64,000 nucleotides of DNA. Origin: Steinernema hermaphroditum (lineage: Eukaryota; Nematoda; Chromadorea; Rhabditida; Steinernematidae). The number at the start of each line of letters is the position of its first letter. The first letter of the stretch is position 1. The stretch spans positions 9,448,769 through 9,512,768 of the forward strand of contig CM059624.1 in the NCBI GenBank assembly GCA_030435675.1. The letters run 5' to 3'. Positions 52,751-63,300 of the stretch are shown here, piece after piece. A program made the translations under genes and the position numbers. The notes under the pieces are model-generated. The model had not been told where the DNA came from and ran no database searches. It saw nothing but the letters and a program-made list of their open reading frames with translations.

Positions 52751-54896
52751 CAGGGCTGGAAGAAGGCAAAACAGGTGACGGGGCGGATGGTGACCTCGCA
52801 GAAGATCGAGCTGCTGAGTACGGTATAGGAGAAGCGGGAACGCGCGCAGACGACGTCCAGGTTCCTCCCGAAGGCGAGGCGTCCCGCGCTGAAGATGAGC
52901 TGCTTCGAGATGGACGCGTTGGGCACCATGTTCTGAAACGACGCTCTTTGGACCCCGTTCCCTTAATCTCATGAATTTCAATCAGAGGTCGGCACAGAAA
53001 ATAATTACGAGAAGGAAGTCGGAGAGTCTGGAGGAGAGTGAATGACAACAACACTCTGTTCTCGCCTTTTCTGGAGTCTCTGAATAGTGTCCGCAAAATA
53101 ATGTTGAAAACATTTTGAAAATTTGGAGATTAGCCAGGAAGTATCTCTTCGCTTTTGTTTCGGTTGGGCAAAACTTTTCTCTTCTTAGCCAAAAGATTCG
53201 GATTAAACGAAGTCAAAACGCTAATAAGTCTTGTATCGTTGCTGCAGTATAGGCATCTCTCATTGGACAGAATATCGCTTTCGGTCATACCACGCTGAAT
53301 GTACGCGAACTCCTCAGATCTCGCAAGGCAAGCAGCGTCGGGCCTGGTCAGTACTTGGATCGGAGACGGCTTGGGAATCCCAGGTGTCGTAAGCTTTTGG
53401 TTTCAACTGTTATTTTGTGTTTATTTTAGCGAGCAGGCCTCTACCAGCACACCTAGCCAGATTTTAAACGCTTTTTAAAATTCCAGGATACTTGACTTTT
53501 TGAGATTTTGACTGTTTTTAACGCCAAAAGGTCCTATTGTCAAGAAGGTCGAAAGTTTTAAGCCGTTTTCAGATTGCAAACCAGTTGCTTTTAAACTAAA
53601 CATGCTCGATTTTCAATGATCTATTGACTGTCTTTAATAGACGCCAACGGAAACCGTTTCCAAAAAGCTTTTTTCACCCACCATGCGCATGATCTGCCTC
53701 AGCTTCGTGTCGCTGCACTTCGACGTCGGAATCTCCGCCTTCACCCCGGCCGCTTTCGACCTGTGCTTGATGTGTTTCTGCGTGAACGAGAACTCGGAGT
53801 AGTCATTTGCCAACTTCTAAAGCATCTTTCCATCACAAGACGGCGGAAATGTTCCACACATCGTCAAGTCTGCTCGAGTTTTCGGAGGAATTCACGTACT
53901 CCGGCGGTAATTCCGGGAGCTGCGCGTCGTAGATGTCCTCTTCTGTGGTGGTCGTCGAAACTACAGTACTCGTCGTCGTCTCAGGTGAATGTGTTCTCGT
54001 CTGAAAACTGCATGAAGGTCTACAGTACCCAACACACCGTTTCTGTCGTGGTATGGTGGACATATGTGTTTTCCGTGGGTTCCAAGTCGACGACGGCGTT
54101 CGAGGAATCGGAGTTCTGAAGAGGTAAGTTCCCGAGAGTATCTACTTGTACCTTGTCTCTGTAGGAGTCGGGAGGGTCGACCGGAGGCGGCGCGATCGAA
54201 GTTCGGTACTGGTCGGACTCCTCGGCTTCTTGAGCTTCGACGCTGTTCGAAGAAGGATTCGGTTGTGGAGGAGGTCGCGGAGGGGCACCATACTCACTCA
54301 GTGAGTTCTACAGTAATTGTTGGTTAAGATATGGGATAAAGGACACCGCGCTACTGATCCAAAGGTCAAGATGGCTCTCAAACAGCCCTAACTGCGATTT
54401 CTGTGGACTTACAGTACTTTGCGAGTGGATTGGAAGCGGTTCTGGTCGGTAAACTACGTTCTGAAAACTGCCTTCTCTGGGATGAGATACGGTCTGAACC
54501 GGAGGTGGCTGATGTATCTGAACTGGAGGTGGTGCAAATGGAAGAGGTTCGTAAATGGAGTTCTGAAAGAGTTCAACGAAAGGCAATTCATTTGGTCGTT
54601 ACCGTAATCGGGAAAGAAGCGGGCTGTGCCCCTTGTTGATAAACGGTGTTTTGGGAGTTGACTCCAGCTGCGTTCCCTTGGAAATAGCCGCCTCCATTAT
54701 GATGTCCGTTCGACTGTAAGTCAGGAGTGCACCGCTGCGGAGTGATGTTGCAGGTCGGCGCCGGAGGACACTGATTCTGGACGACCGGGCATTGCGGGGG
54801 AGGGGGACAGAAACAGCCGGAGCTTGAGCCGCCCAAGAAGAAGGCTCCCGCCAGGTGGAGGACGAAACCGAGGAGGAGAAGGACCCTGCCGGGCAT
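52751..54896 (-). CDS. grl: Ground-like (GRL) hedgehog-related secreted protein
   Basis: Nematode-specific secreted protein with a C-terminal ground-like domain; relatives act in cuticle and moulting. Exon 1 (54896-54603) encodes a signal peptide (MPGRVLLLLGFVLHLAGAFF) and a Pro/Cys-rich stretch (CFCPPPPQCPVV). Several phase-0 exons beginning Asn-(Ser/Val) follow, with Pro-rich (PFAPPPVQIHQPPPV) and Thr-rich (ETTTSTVVSTTTTEED) segments. The ground-like domain starts SKCSDTKLRQIMRM and, after a 745-nt intron, continues NMVPNASISKQLIFSAG, RNLDVVCARSRFSYTV, FCEVTI and TCFAFFQP, matching the family's Cys positions and end. AATAAA (complement of tttatt, 52732-52737) follows the stop closely. Exon borders in the Pro-rich part are partly ambiguous because some introns lack stops. 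Confidence 0.87.
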
Positions 54897-56178
54897 CGGA
54901 TGTCGAGGGGAGAGAGTAACCCATTTTAGGTCGGATCCAATCATATCTGAGCGGGCATCGAGGACACCTAATTGTCGAGTTATTATGCGAACGCGCGTAA
55001 TTATCGCCGAAGGAGTTCTATTGCGCGGAAAAACAGAATTTGTTACTTTCACCCGAACACCGTCGGAGAAAAGAGGTGAACCTAATGAGGGCGCGGGGAG
55101 AGGGCAGTGTACTTCAAGGGAGGAGGCAGACGATCGAGCGTGGATTGTAGATGTTTTTTTTTGTACTGAAGCCTAAGCTAAGTTTGAACCTGGGTGTAAA
55201 GCAAGAGCGAGTGGAAGTTGCTGGCTTTTAAAGCTATATCCAGCCAGTTCAGGAATAGCGTTTACCTCGAATAGTTACTGGACCTTTTAGATGTAGGGCA
55301 TCCACAAGATATTGTATGATCCTTCTGACGCACCTTTAGCAGAATTTTGATCGATTTGTGTCCTACAACAATGACGTCCTTGTACATTGGGAGACGCTTT
55401 CCGCTTTTCTTCATTTCATTTTCTTTACTTTACCCATGAAGCTCTCTTAAGTTCTTTTAATATAGTCGACTTGCTTGGAACAGTGGAACACAACAACAGA
55501 AGAATGATCCCTTAATTCCTCATGTTGCCACTATTTGCTCTGTCCAAACTTTATCACACCTCCTTCGCCGCCCCTCTTCACTCCTGATACTCTCGGCCGA
55601 CTGTGACAGCTTCGGGCTGACCAGTCGGCTCTTACTCACCCTCTCGGTCGGACGGACCAGTCGGCGGCAGCTCTCCAAACAAACCCTCTCGGTGCGACTC
55701 GAGGGCCAGGGGTGCTCGTCGCGTGCGGGTTCAGCTCCGCGTGTTCGACGGCTTTGCGTTCGCTAATCACTCGTAGCTACAGTCCCGGGTCGTTCCCCCT
55801 GGGTGCTTCACTAAATCGCACCCTTTTGGGGCCTCTTCTGGCCCCTTTGGCGCTGTTTGTCTTCTACGTTCTTTTCGGAACTTGTTTGTCCAGTTTCCGC
55901 GCCTTTCCCTCTCGTGGACAGGTTCGTGCGCCGCCTGGCGGCGTTTCCGATCGCGCTCCGATTTCTTCCGTCTCCGTTCGTTTCGTTTTAGATGAGCCGT
56001 TGGGACACCCTTTCGCCGGTCGCCGTCAGCTCCCCGTACGTCGTCCCCTTCCTTTCGCCTAACTTGTCGTCTTCGTTTTAATCTGCTACTCCACTGTATA
56101 TATTCTCACCGCGACGCTTCTCCTCTCCCCTCCGCGCTCCCCTAACGGCCTCTCTTTAGTCAGAACAGCGAGTTTGGA
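54897..56178. other. Divergent region between GRL and CX-type genes
   Basis: 1.3 kb between outward-read genes. A 116-codon frame at 55712-56062 lies in a GC-rich, Leu/Pro-rich stretch with no recognisable domain and is not called. No repeat or RNA gene is seen. Confidence 0.4.
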
Positions 56179-56798
56179 ATGAGCCAGGTGGTACAGTACC
56201 AGGGCATCCAGCCCCCTCCGGGTGGGGAACAGGAGGTCTTCCAGCACGGATCCATCGGCGATTGGGTCGGATCGACGCAGGACGGTGGGTTTCGGCACTC
56301 GGACACTTAGGCAAAGATTGTAGGCCTGAACTCCTCCTTTATCAAATGCGTGTACAAGGCCAAAGACGCCGCTCCCAACGAGGTCGTCACTCTCCTGTAG
56401 GTCCCGCGTTAAAAATGGGAGAACTTCCTCGGTGTTTGCAGGTGCGAGAAGATCGCCGGATGCTGTCAGAACGGCTGTTGTCCGAAGGATCAGTACTGGT
56501 AAGTGGCCAGCGAAGAGCGCCCTGTAATGCTCGTCCAGGATGGCGGGTCTTTTCGTGCTGCTCGGCTTCGTGCTCCTCATCTTCGTCGTCGGTGCCTGCC
56601 TCATGATCATCTGCTACCAAAGGAGCAAGAGCAAGCAGCGTCGCCAGGAGAAGGAGGTCTTCGAGAACTCGGGCTACGGATCTCAGGTGCGTCCTCACTC
56701 CCCCGCTGACTCTCCTCTGTTTGCAGATGGGGATGTACCCTCCGCCGCCCGGCAGTTACCCCGTTTACCCTCAACACGAGATGGCCGACCGCTACTGA
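56179..56798 (+). CDS. Cys-rich single-pass membrane protein with Pro/Tyr tail
   Basis: Five short exons join in frame to about 150 residues. A short N-terminus (MSQVVQYQGIQPPPGG) leads into a Cys cluster (CEKIAGCCQNGCCPKDQYW). One membrane segment follows directly (AGLFVLLGFVLLIFVVGACL), then a basic stop-transfer stretch (QRSKSKQRRQEKE). The tail is Pro/Tyr-rich (MGMYPPPPGSYPVYPQ). The CC..GCC..W-membrane-PPxY layout is shared by shisa/VOPP1-like adaptor proteins and nematode CX-module proteins, and suggests binding of WW-domain partners. This is pattern-based only. No cleavable signal peptide is seen. An AATAAA lies at 56864-56870, immediately next to a transposon insertion. Confidence 0.65.
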
Positions 56799-57050
56799 GA
56801 AGCTATTTGTCGCAGTTTACTTAAATCGCTGTTTGTATAGACGACGAAAATGCTCAAAGATTCTAATAAAAGAAAGTTCGGCTCTATTACCGAATAGTTG
56901 CCGGAATGGCACATGCGTTGCCGGAAAGGGGGAAGCGTTGCCGGAATGGCACATTTTGCGGTTTTTCTTGCGGAGGGGGCTGGGACTGTTTGAGGTCCTG
57001 GTGCGATGTCCTTGTCTTGGTCGGAGCTGCCTTTGGGATGATCTCGAAGA

Positions 57051-57146
57051 TGGTGAATGGGCTCGTGCAGAGGACGGCTGGTTTCGGGAGGAGGAAGATG
57101 GTGAATGGGCTCGTGCAGACGACGGCTGGTTTCGGGAGGAGGAAGA
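57051..57146. repeat. 48-bp tandem duplication inside the Merlin element
   Basis: Two adjacent copies of a 48-bp unit beginning tggtgaatgggctcgtgcag, nearly identical. The unit length is a multiple of three. On the minus strand it reads as a 16-residue repeat (SSSRNQPSSARAHSPS) in the frame of the transposase, beyond its stop codon. Confidence 0.8.
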
Positions 57147-57263
57147 CTGTTGGAAGGACGAGGATGTGGGGGCATCAAGGTCATCAAGGTCAACAATTCT
57201 CTGACTTTGTGACAACAACACAGTTTCTGTGTCGGAATCCTTTGTCTCAATTTCAGGGAACTC

Positions 57264-57665
57264 TCAATCCCAAAAATCCTTGTTAGCCGCGAGACCCTCT
57301 CTCATCAAGCGCATTTCCATAAGGGTGTGTTCAAAAGTCCGACGTCGATTGTGGGATCGACGGAATGCATATTCATATAAGTAACTTTCAAACTTATCTT
57401 TTGACGTCCCGCGGAGGTGGCGCATTGCAGATTTGATGGCCCCCCATGTTGCTTCGATCCCCTGGGTGTGGATTGCGCGGTCGTTGGGGTCCACAAATTG
57501 CAGTTTATGGTTTACCCAGTGTCTTTGGAAATTCTTCCCCAGCTCTTCAATTTTGTAGTAAGCACGCCAGCCATCACTAATAATTATAGTTCCCGGAGCG
57601 CAGTTGTCTTTAATAAGCGGGAGAAGGGTTTTGGCCTGCCTATCCCTTACCTCCCACATCCTCAC
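57264..57665 (-). pseudogene. Merlin/IS1016-like transposase, C-terminal fragment
   Basis: 134 codons without internal stops. It contains the catalytic-core segments IIISDGWRAYYKIEEL and HWVNHKLQFVDP, then IHTQGIEATWGAIKSAMRH, typical of DDE transposases of the IS1016/Merlin group. The second catalytic Asp (SDGW) and the Glu (GIEATWG) are visible. The N-terminal part with the first Asp is missing because the coding frame begins only about 40 bp inside the terminal repeat. Full-length relatives have roughly twice this length, so this copy should be non-autonomous. After the TGA the same frame stays open into a Ser/Arg-rich stretch with a 48-bp tandem repeat. Confidence 0.82.
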
Positions 57666-57989
57666 TTCTCCGGCAAAAATTCCGGCAACTATTCGGTAAT
57701 AGAGCCGAAAGTTCGATCTGTTCGTGGGACGGACGGCTTGCCGGTTCTACTGTGTGAGTTGCTTCCTTCGAGCATCACTTCCTGGATTGCTGTTTCCATT
57801 GGGAATGTGATCCTGATTCCAAAAATTCGGATTTTGTTAATTTGTTGATCGAATCGGAGCCTTTGGAATCCAGACATGTCCTGACCTCTGTGCTCAAATA
57901 GACAGTCTCCCCATTTCCTGCCTCGTCTTGTTTCATCCGATTCATTTTCGCAGCTTCTTTTCCCTGAGCCGGTCGCTCCGACCCCCGAG

Positions 57990-58443
57990 ATGTCTTCTCT
58001 GCTTCAGCTCCCCACTTCGGACCTTTCCCCTTTTCCAACAGTGGAATCGGTAGGTTCCCCCAACTTCGTCATCTCAGTGTCCCTCTTCAGATCTTCGACT
58101 TCGAGTGTCTCTCATTTGGCGGCTTCGAACGGTCCCTGTGCTTCGCCCGGGCGACGTGCGCCGTCTTCATCGCCGTCTTCGCCGTCTTCGCCGTCATCGG
58201 AGTCGCCTTCGCTCTCTTCTACATCTTCAACAAGGACTACTTCCTTGTCTTCGTCCAGGTGAATCCTCTCTTCCTCCTTCTCCCCACTTGTGCCCCTTTC
58301 AGAAAGAGGCGAATCGGGAAGAACCCAGGCGCTTCGGCGAGTTCGAAGAGCAGCGTCTAATCGACGGCGCCGGCGATTCGCTCGTCCTCGACAAGGCGAG
58401 GACCGCCGCCCGTCTTCGGCTTCGCGTCAAGAATTCCGAATAG
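57990..58443 (+). CDS. Small single-pass membrane protein, unknown family
   Basis: Three exons (57990-58049, 58091-58258, 58303-58443) give 122 residues. The N-terminus is polar (MSSLLQLPTSDLSPFPTVES) and is followed by a Cys-containing stretch (FECLSFGGFERSLCFAR). One long membrane segment (AVFIAVFAVFAVIGVAFALF) leads to a charged tail (KEANREEPRRFGEFEEQRL). No cleavable signal peptide is seen. An AATAAA follows the stop by about 24 nt (caccaataaacccc). The first 60 codons lie only 275 bp from the Merlin insertion. I do not recognise the family. Confidence 0.62.
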
Positions 58444-60358
58444 TTTGTTCCCCATTACAGTGCACCAATAAACCCCTTTTCTGATGCTTGTTGTTCTGTC
58501 GCTGTGGGTGGCCGCCGGCCCGAAGGGCACCATGGGAACAATCCACTTCCGCCTCTTTGTTTTTAGAGTTTCCCCTCGTGTTCCTTAATTAGCCTCTCCA
58601 ACTACCTACCGTAGTGTTCGCTTCGTCCAAAATCGGCGCCTGGGCCACAGGGCGTCACACGCTCGCGGCGACGAGCGATATTTCCGCCTGGGGCGGGCGT
58701 CGGTCGCCAGGGAGTCCTCGAATCTCGGCTAATCCGGCGCACGTCGAGGACACAATCCCGGTGTCCTCATCGGCGGCCATCGCTCCGAATTTCCTTTCCA
58801 TTACATTCGGCATCACAAATAGACGATCGCATAAATACTCCCCTCTCCTCTCGGGGAATTGCCGTCGTCGGCGACCGCGTCGCCGGCCTCGTTGCCATGA
58901 CACTGTCATTAATATTTCTCCTAAGGCCAAGGGGCTCCTGCCGGCTCCGGCGCGGTAATGTATCGCCGCCGCTGGCTCCTGCAACGACCACCTCTCCACC
59001 TTCGCGTGTTTTCGCGCTCCGAGTCGATTCCGTCGCCCTCCAGGAGTCGTAATTGGCTCCACGGGGAGTCGCCGTATTCTCGCGCCCGCTCTCTCCTCTC
59101 CACACTTCTAATTGGCTTATTTTTTATCGGTAGGCGGCGCTGGCGGCGCTCCTTAACTCGGGTCACCTACAATAACTCGATGACGAGCACGCCTCAGCGG
59201 GTCGTCTCCTCGGAGGTGCTCGGAGCCAGCCGAGGCGAAGCGCCTCCAAACGCTTCTTTGCCCTGAGGGCGGAAGTGACGCACTGGAAAGGATTCTAAAA
59301 ACGGCCTCTTCTTCAGGGGCGATCAGAAGATCGACAGAGGATGGCTCAGAGGGTCAGGATCAGAGGGTCAATCAGGCGCCTTCTCATTAAAAATTCTCTC
59401 CGGGACCCTTTAAGGTTACCCCCGCCAGGTGCTTTCCCTTGCAGCTGGGCGCAGTGGAGCCATCCTGGAGGGCGTTCTGTGGTCTCTTTGGGGCTCAAGC
59501 AGCTATGGAGACTGCAACGTCCCCGGCCTCCCCTCATCATACAGAATCTATTTCCGCTTGCACTTTCGACGCCCTCCTCCAATCGGCGATTAATGCAAAT
59601 GGCCCCTAGGAGGAGGTCGGTTCCAAAAAGGCCCTGCTGCAGGTCCAGGAGATTTACGAATCCCATTTGGACAACAGAGCAAACGGACTCGTAAATAAAT
59701 AAAACATATATTTATAATTCGCACCGGCCGACTCTATCGGAGCGTCGGATTCCATTATTCACGAGGCGGGCGCTCACCTCTGGAGTCGCGCGGCTATTGA
59801 TCCCACCGAAATGTTGCCCTTTGGATGACCCTCGGCCCTCCGGCTGGCAACGGGCCAGGCGCCGCTCCGGAGTTCGGTCGCTAGGCACTTCTGCATACGC
59901 CGAACACGACAAAGGGGCACTTGGATATTAATGCGCAAAATATTATATTGCCACATGAGGGAGCGCCCCGCCAAAATACGGCGGTCTGCTGTGTCTTGTC
60001 GCCTGGCCGTGGCCTCCCGCCCAGCACTGTGCACATCTAGGAGGTGCCAGCTGCTCCGGGAAGGTCCGAAGCCGCGGAATTCGAATTAATAATCTAATCA
60101 TATTCCGGCGGGAAACGAGACTCTAATCAACTTTATGGGTTAGGGGAATTGGCGTCTTAAGTGTGTCGATTTAGGAGGCACCGTTTCGGCGGCCTTCTTC
60201 CGACGCCCGTCGCCGACTTCGGGCATAAACAAAGGCGTTGCAGTGTTTATTAACCCCGCGGCGTGTCCAGCCGGCTTCTGAGCTGTTTTTGGCACTTTCA
60301 GGCTGACCACGAGGAAGAGGAGAGTCGTCGAGTCGCCGATGTGAGCGCATGTTATGCG
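58444..60358. other. Upstream region of the EAG channel gene
   Basis: 1.9 kb between two plus-strand genes. Around 59611-59703 the plus strand reads EEVGSKKALLQVQEIYESHL and a few more residues, from an acceptor (cccctag) to a TAA directly followed by AATAAA (about 59695-59702). It could be the last exon of a small undetected gene, but no matching upstream exon was found. The remainder shows nothing recognisable. Confidence 0.3.
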
Positions 60359-63300
60359 ATGCCCGTGGCAAAAAGAGGTTTGGTGGCACCTCAAAACACG
60401 TTTCTTGAGAATGTCATCAGACGGTGCAACAACGCCGGTAGGCCTGTCTGCGCCCGGTCCCCGGCTCACCTGGCGCCCTTTCAGACTGCAGCTTCATCCT
60501 CGCCAACGCGCAGATCGTCGACTACCCGATCGTCTACTGCAACGATGGTTTCTCGAAGATGGTGGGCTACACGCGTGCCGAGATCATGCAGCGGCCCTGC
60601 TCGCTCTCCTTCATGCACGGCGAGCACAGCGAACCCGGCGCCCTGGAGAAGGTGCAGACGGCCCTTGACAACAGCCGCACCGACCAGGCCGAGATCGGAC
60701 TGCTCAAGAAGAATAGTGAGTCTTTCTTTGCTTAGGAGACTCAGGAGTGGGAAATCCCGACTTCTGGAGGGGGACCAGGAGCTGAACAACTTGTTTTCGA
60801 GAAACGTTCGAAACTAGACGACTAATTGCTTTTCCCAAAATTTTTGGCCTTAGGGAAAAGGTTTTTTTAGATGGGTTCTGTTTTTCTTTTTCCTTCGCAG
60901 AGAATCGGAGGGAAGAAGGTGAAGCGTTTGCCGTAGGATCTGAAGAGCAATTTCTCTAAACGATTGAACTCGATGTTCCTGTAGCAGAAAACGCTGATTC
61001 AGGAAGCGAAGTGACACAAGAATTGACCGATGTTTGATTTCTGTTCTTGGTTGGTTTCCGTAATTTCCCTAATGTTCGACCGTCATTTACCTTCCGTTTC
61101 GGAACATTAATAGACTACATAGTAGGGGAGATATTTAGTTGGATGAGTCAGAACTACTCACCGATGAATGTTGAAGAGGTCCGACAAGAATCCGTTTTTC
61201 AGAAACGCCCATCTGGCTTCTTGTCCACGTGGCGCCGATCAAAGACGATAAGGACCATGTCGTGCTGTACCTGTGCCAGTTCAAGGACATCACTCCGCTC
61301 AAGCAACCCCTCGACGACGAGGACAACAAGAGTAACCCCTCCCTCCCCGGCTACCGTAACCCTTTGACTTCAGCTCTCGGCCTCGGGCGCATCCTCCAGA
61401 TCGCGAGGATCGCGAAGAGTCGGCAGCAGTTCAACCAGATCGAGACGAAGGATCTGCACAAGAGCGTCGTCTCGGCCTCCTCCAACTTTAACCAGGTGTG
61501 CGTCCTCCGCAAGGCGGCACAAAGCGTCGTTCAGGTGATGAACCTGGGGGGCGACCTGCTTCCGCAGTACCGTCAGGAGACGCCGAAGACGTCGCCCCAC
61601 ATCATCCTCCACTACTCGACCTTCAAGACCGTCTGGGACTGGTCAATCCTCGCGCTCACCTTTTACACCGCCTTCATGGTGCCCTTCAACATCGCCTTCA
61701 AGAACCGGGACCCCCCAAATCCCGGCTCCATCGACAGCGTCGCCCTCATGGACTCTGTTGTCGACGTCATCTTCTTCGCCGACATCCTCCTCAACTTCCA
61801 CACCACCTTCGTCGGCCCCGGCGGCGAGGTACCCCTCCCCTCCCCTGGTCTAAGCCCCCATCCTCTTAGGTGGTGATCGAGCCGTCGGTGATCCGCCGCA
61901 ACTACTTCAAGTCGTGGTTTATCATCGACCTCCTCTCCTGTTTGCCTTACGACATCTTCTACATGTTCAAACGCGACGACGAGGTAAGCACAAAGCTGTC
62001 AAGGTACAGGCGCCTGTCTTCCTCTCTTTAGCGGATTGGTTCGCTGTTTAGCGCGCTAAAGGTGATCCGGCTGCTCCGGCTGGGACGCGTCGCTCGCAAA
62101 CTGGACAACTACCTGGAGTATGGCGCCGCCACGCTGCTCCTCCTCCTCTGTGCCTACGTTCTTGTTGCTCACTGGCTCGCCTGCATTTGGTTTACCATTG
62201 GTGAATACGAAGTCAAAAACAGGGTACCCCGTCACGGAGAGCACGTCTAAGGCGCCGCTTCAGATAGCCGACCCGTTCTTGCCTGACGGTTGGCTGATTC
62301 GTCTTTCCCACGACCTAAAAGCGCCCTACAACTTCACTGCTTCGGATCGGAGCAAACTCGTGGGTGGTCCGTCGAAGGGCTCTGCCTACATCTCCGCCCT
62401 CTACTTCACGATGTCGTGCATGTCCACCGTCGGCTTCGGCAACATCGCCAGCAACACGGAGAACGAGAAGGTCTTCGGCGTCTGCATGATGATCATCTCG
62501 GCGCTCCTCTACGCCGCCATCTTCGGTCACATGACTACGATCATCCAACAGATGACCTCCGCCACCGTGAGGTACGACTCGGGGGCTCATGACAAGGCAC
62601 TAATCGGGGCGTCAGGTACCACGACATGATCAGCAACGTACGGGAGTTCATCAAGCTGCAGGAGGTGCCGAAAGAGCTGGCGGAGCGAGTGATGGACTAC
62701 GTGGTGAGCACGTGGGCGATGACGAAGGGCATCGACACGTCCAAGGTGCTCAGCTACTGTCCGAAAGATATGAAGGCCGACATCTGCGTCCACCTCAACC
62801 GGAAGGTCTTCAACGAGCACTCCTGCTTCCGCCTCGCATCCGACGGCTGTCTCCGCTCCCTGGCCATGCACCTGGAGGTGAGCGGCTCCGTCGGAACCTC
62901 CATAAGCCCCTTCAGAACAACCACGCGGCGCCTGGGGACCTCCTCTACCACACGGGCGAGTCCGTGGACGCGCTCTGGTTCGTCGTCTCCGGCTCCCTGG
63001 AGGTCATCCAAGACGAGGAGGTCGTCGCGATCCTCGGCAAAGGCGACGTCTTCGGCGACGAGTTCTGGAAGCAGGAGGGCACCGGCCAGTCGGCGGCCAA
63101 TGTCCGCGCGCTTACCTACACCGACCTCCACATGATCAAGAAGGACAAGCTCATGGAGGTATACGGTATCCATGCATGTTCCCCTCAGGAACCCTTCAGG
63201 TGCTGAACTTCTACAAAGCGTTCGCGAATTCGTTCGCCAGGAACCTGGTGCTCACCTACAACTTGCGTCACAGAGTGAGTCGCGCTCGTCCGGACAGGCA

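Larger units (their letters stand above)
56880..57706 (-). mobile_element. Merlin-type DNA transposon, internally deleted
   Basis: 827-bp element with inverted termini of about 28 bp (GGCTCTATTACCGAAT.. at 56880; complement ending at 57706). It is flanked by an 8-bp direct duplication gaaagttc (56872-56879 and 57707-57714). It carries the C-terminal part of an IS1016/Merlin-family transposase on the minus strand. Terminal repeats, 8-bp duplication and protein type all agree with Merlin elements. Subterminal copies of a ttgccggaatggcaca motif lie near the left end (56899-56955). The near-perfect target duplication suggests a recent insertion. Confidence 0.88.

Noticed and set aside
55712..56062. 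116-codon plus-strand frame
   Set aside because: Pro/Leu-rich, no domain, no supporting acceptor or poly(A) signal; more likely promoter or 5' UTR sequence of the gene at 56179.
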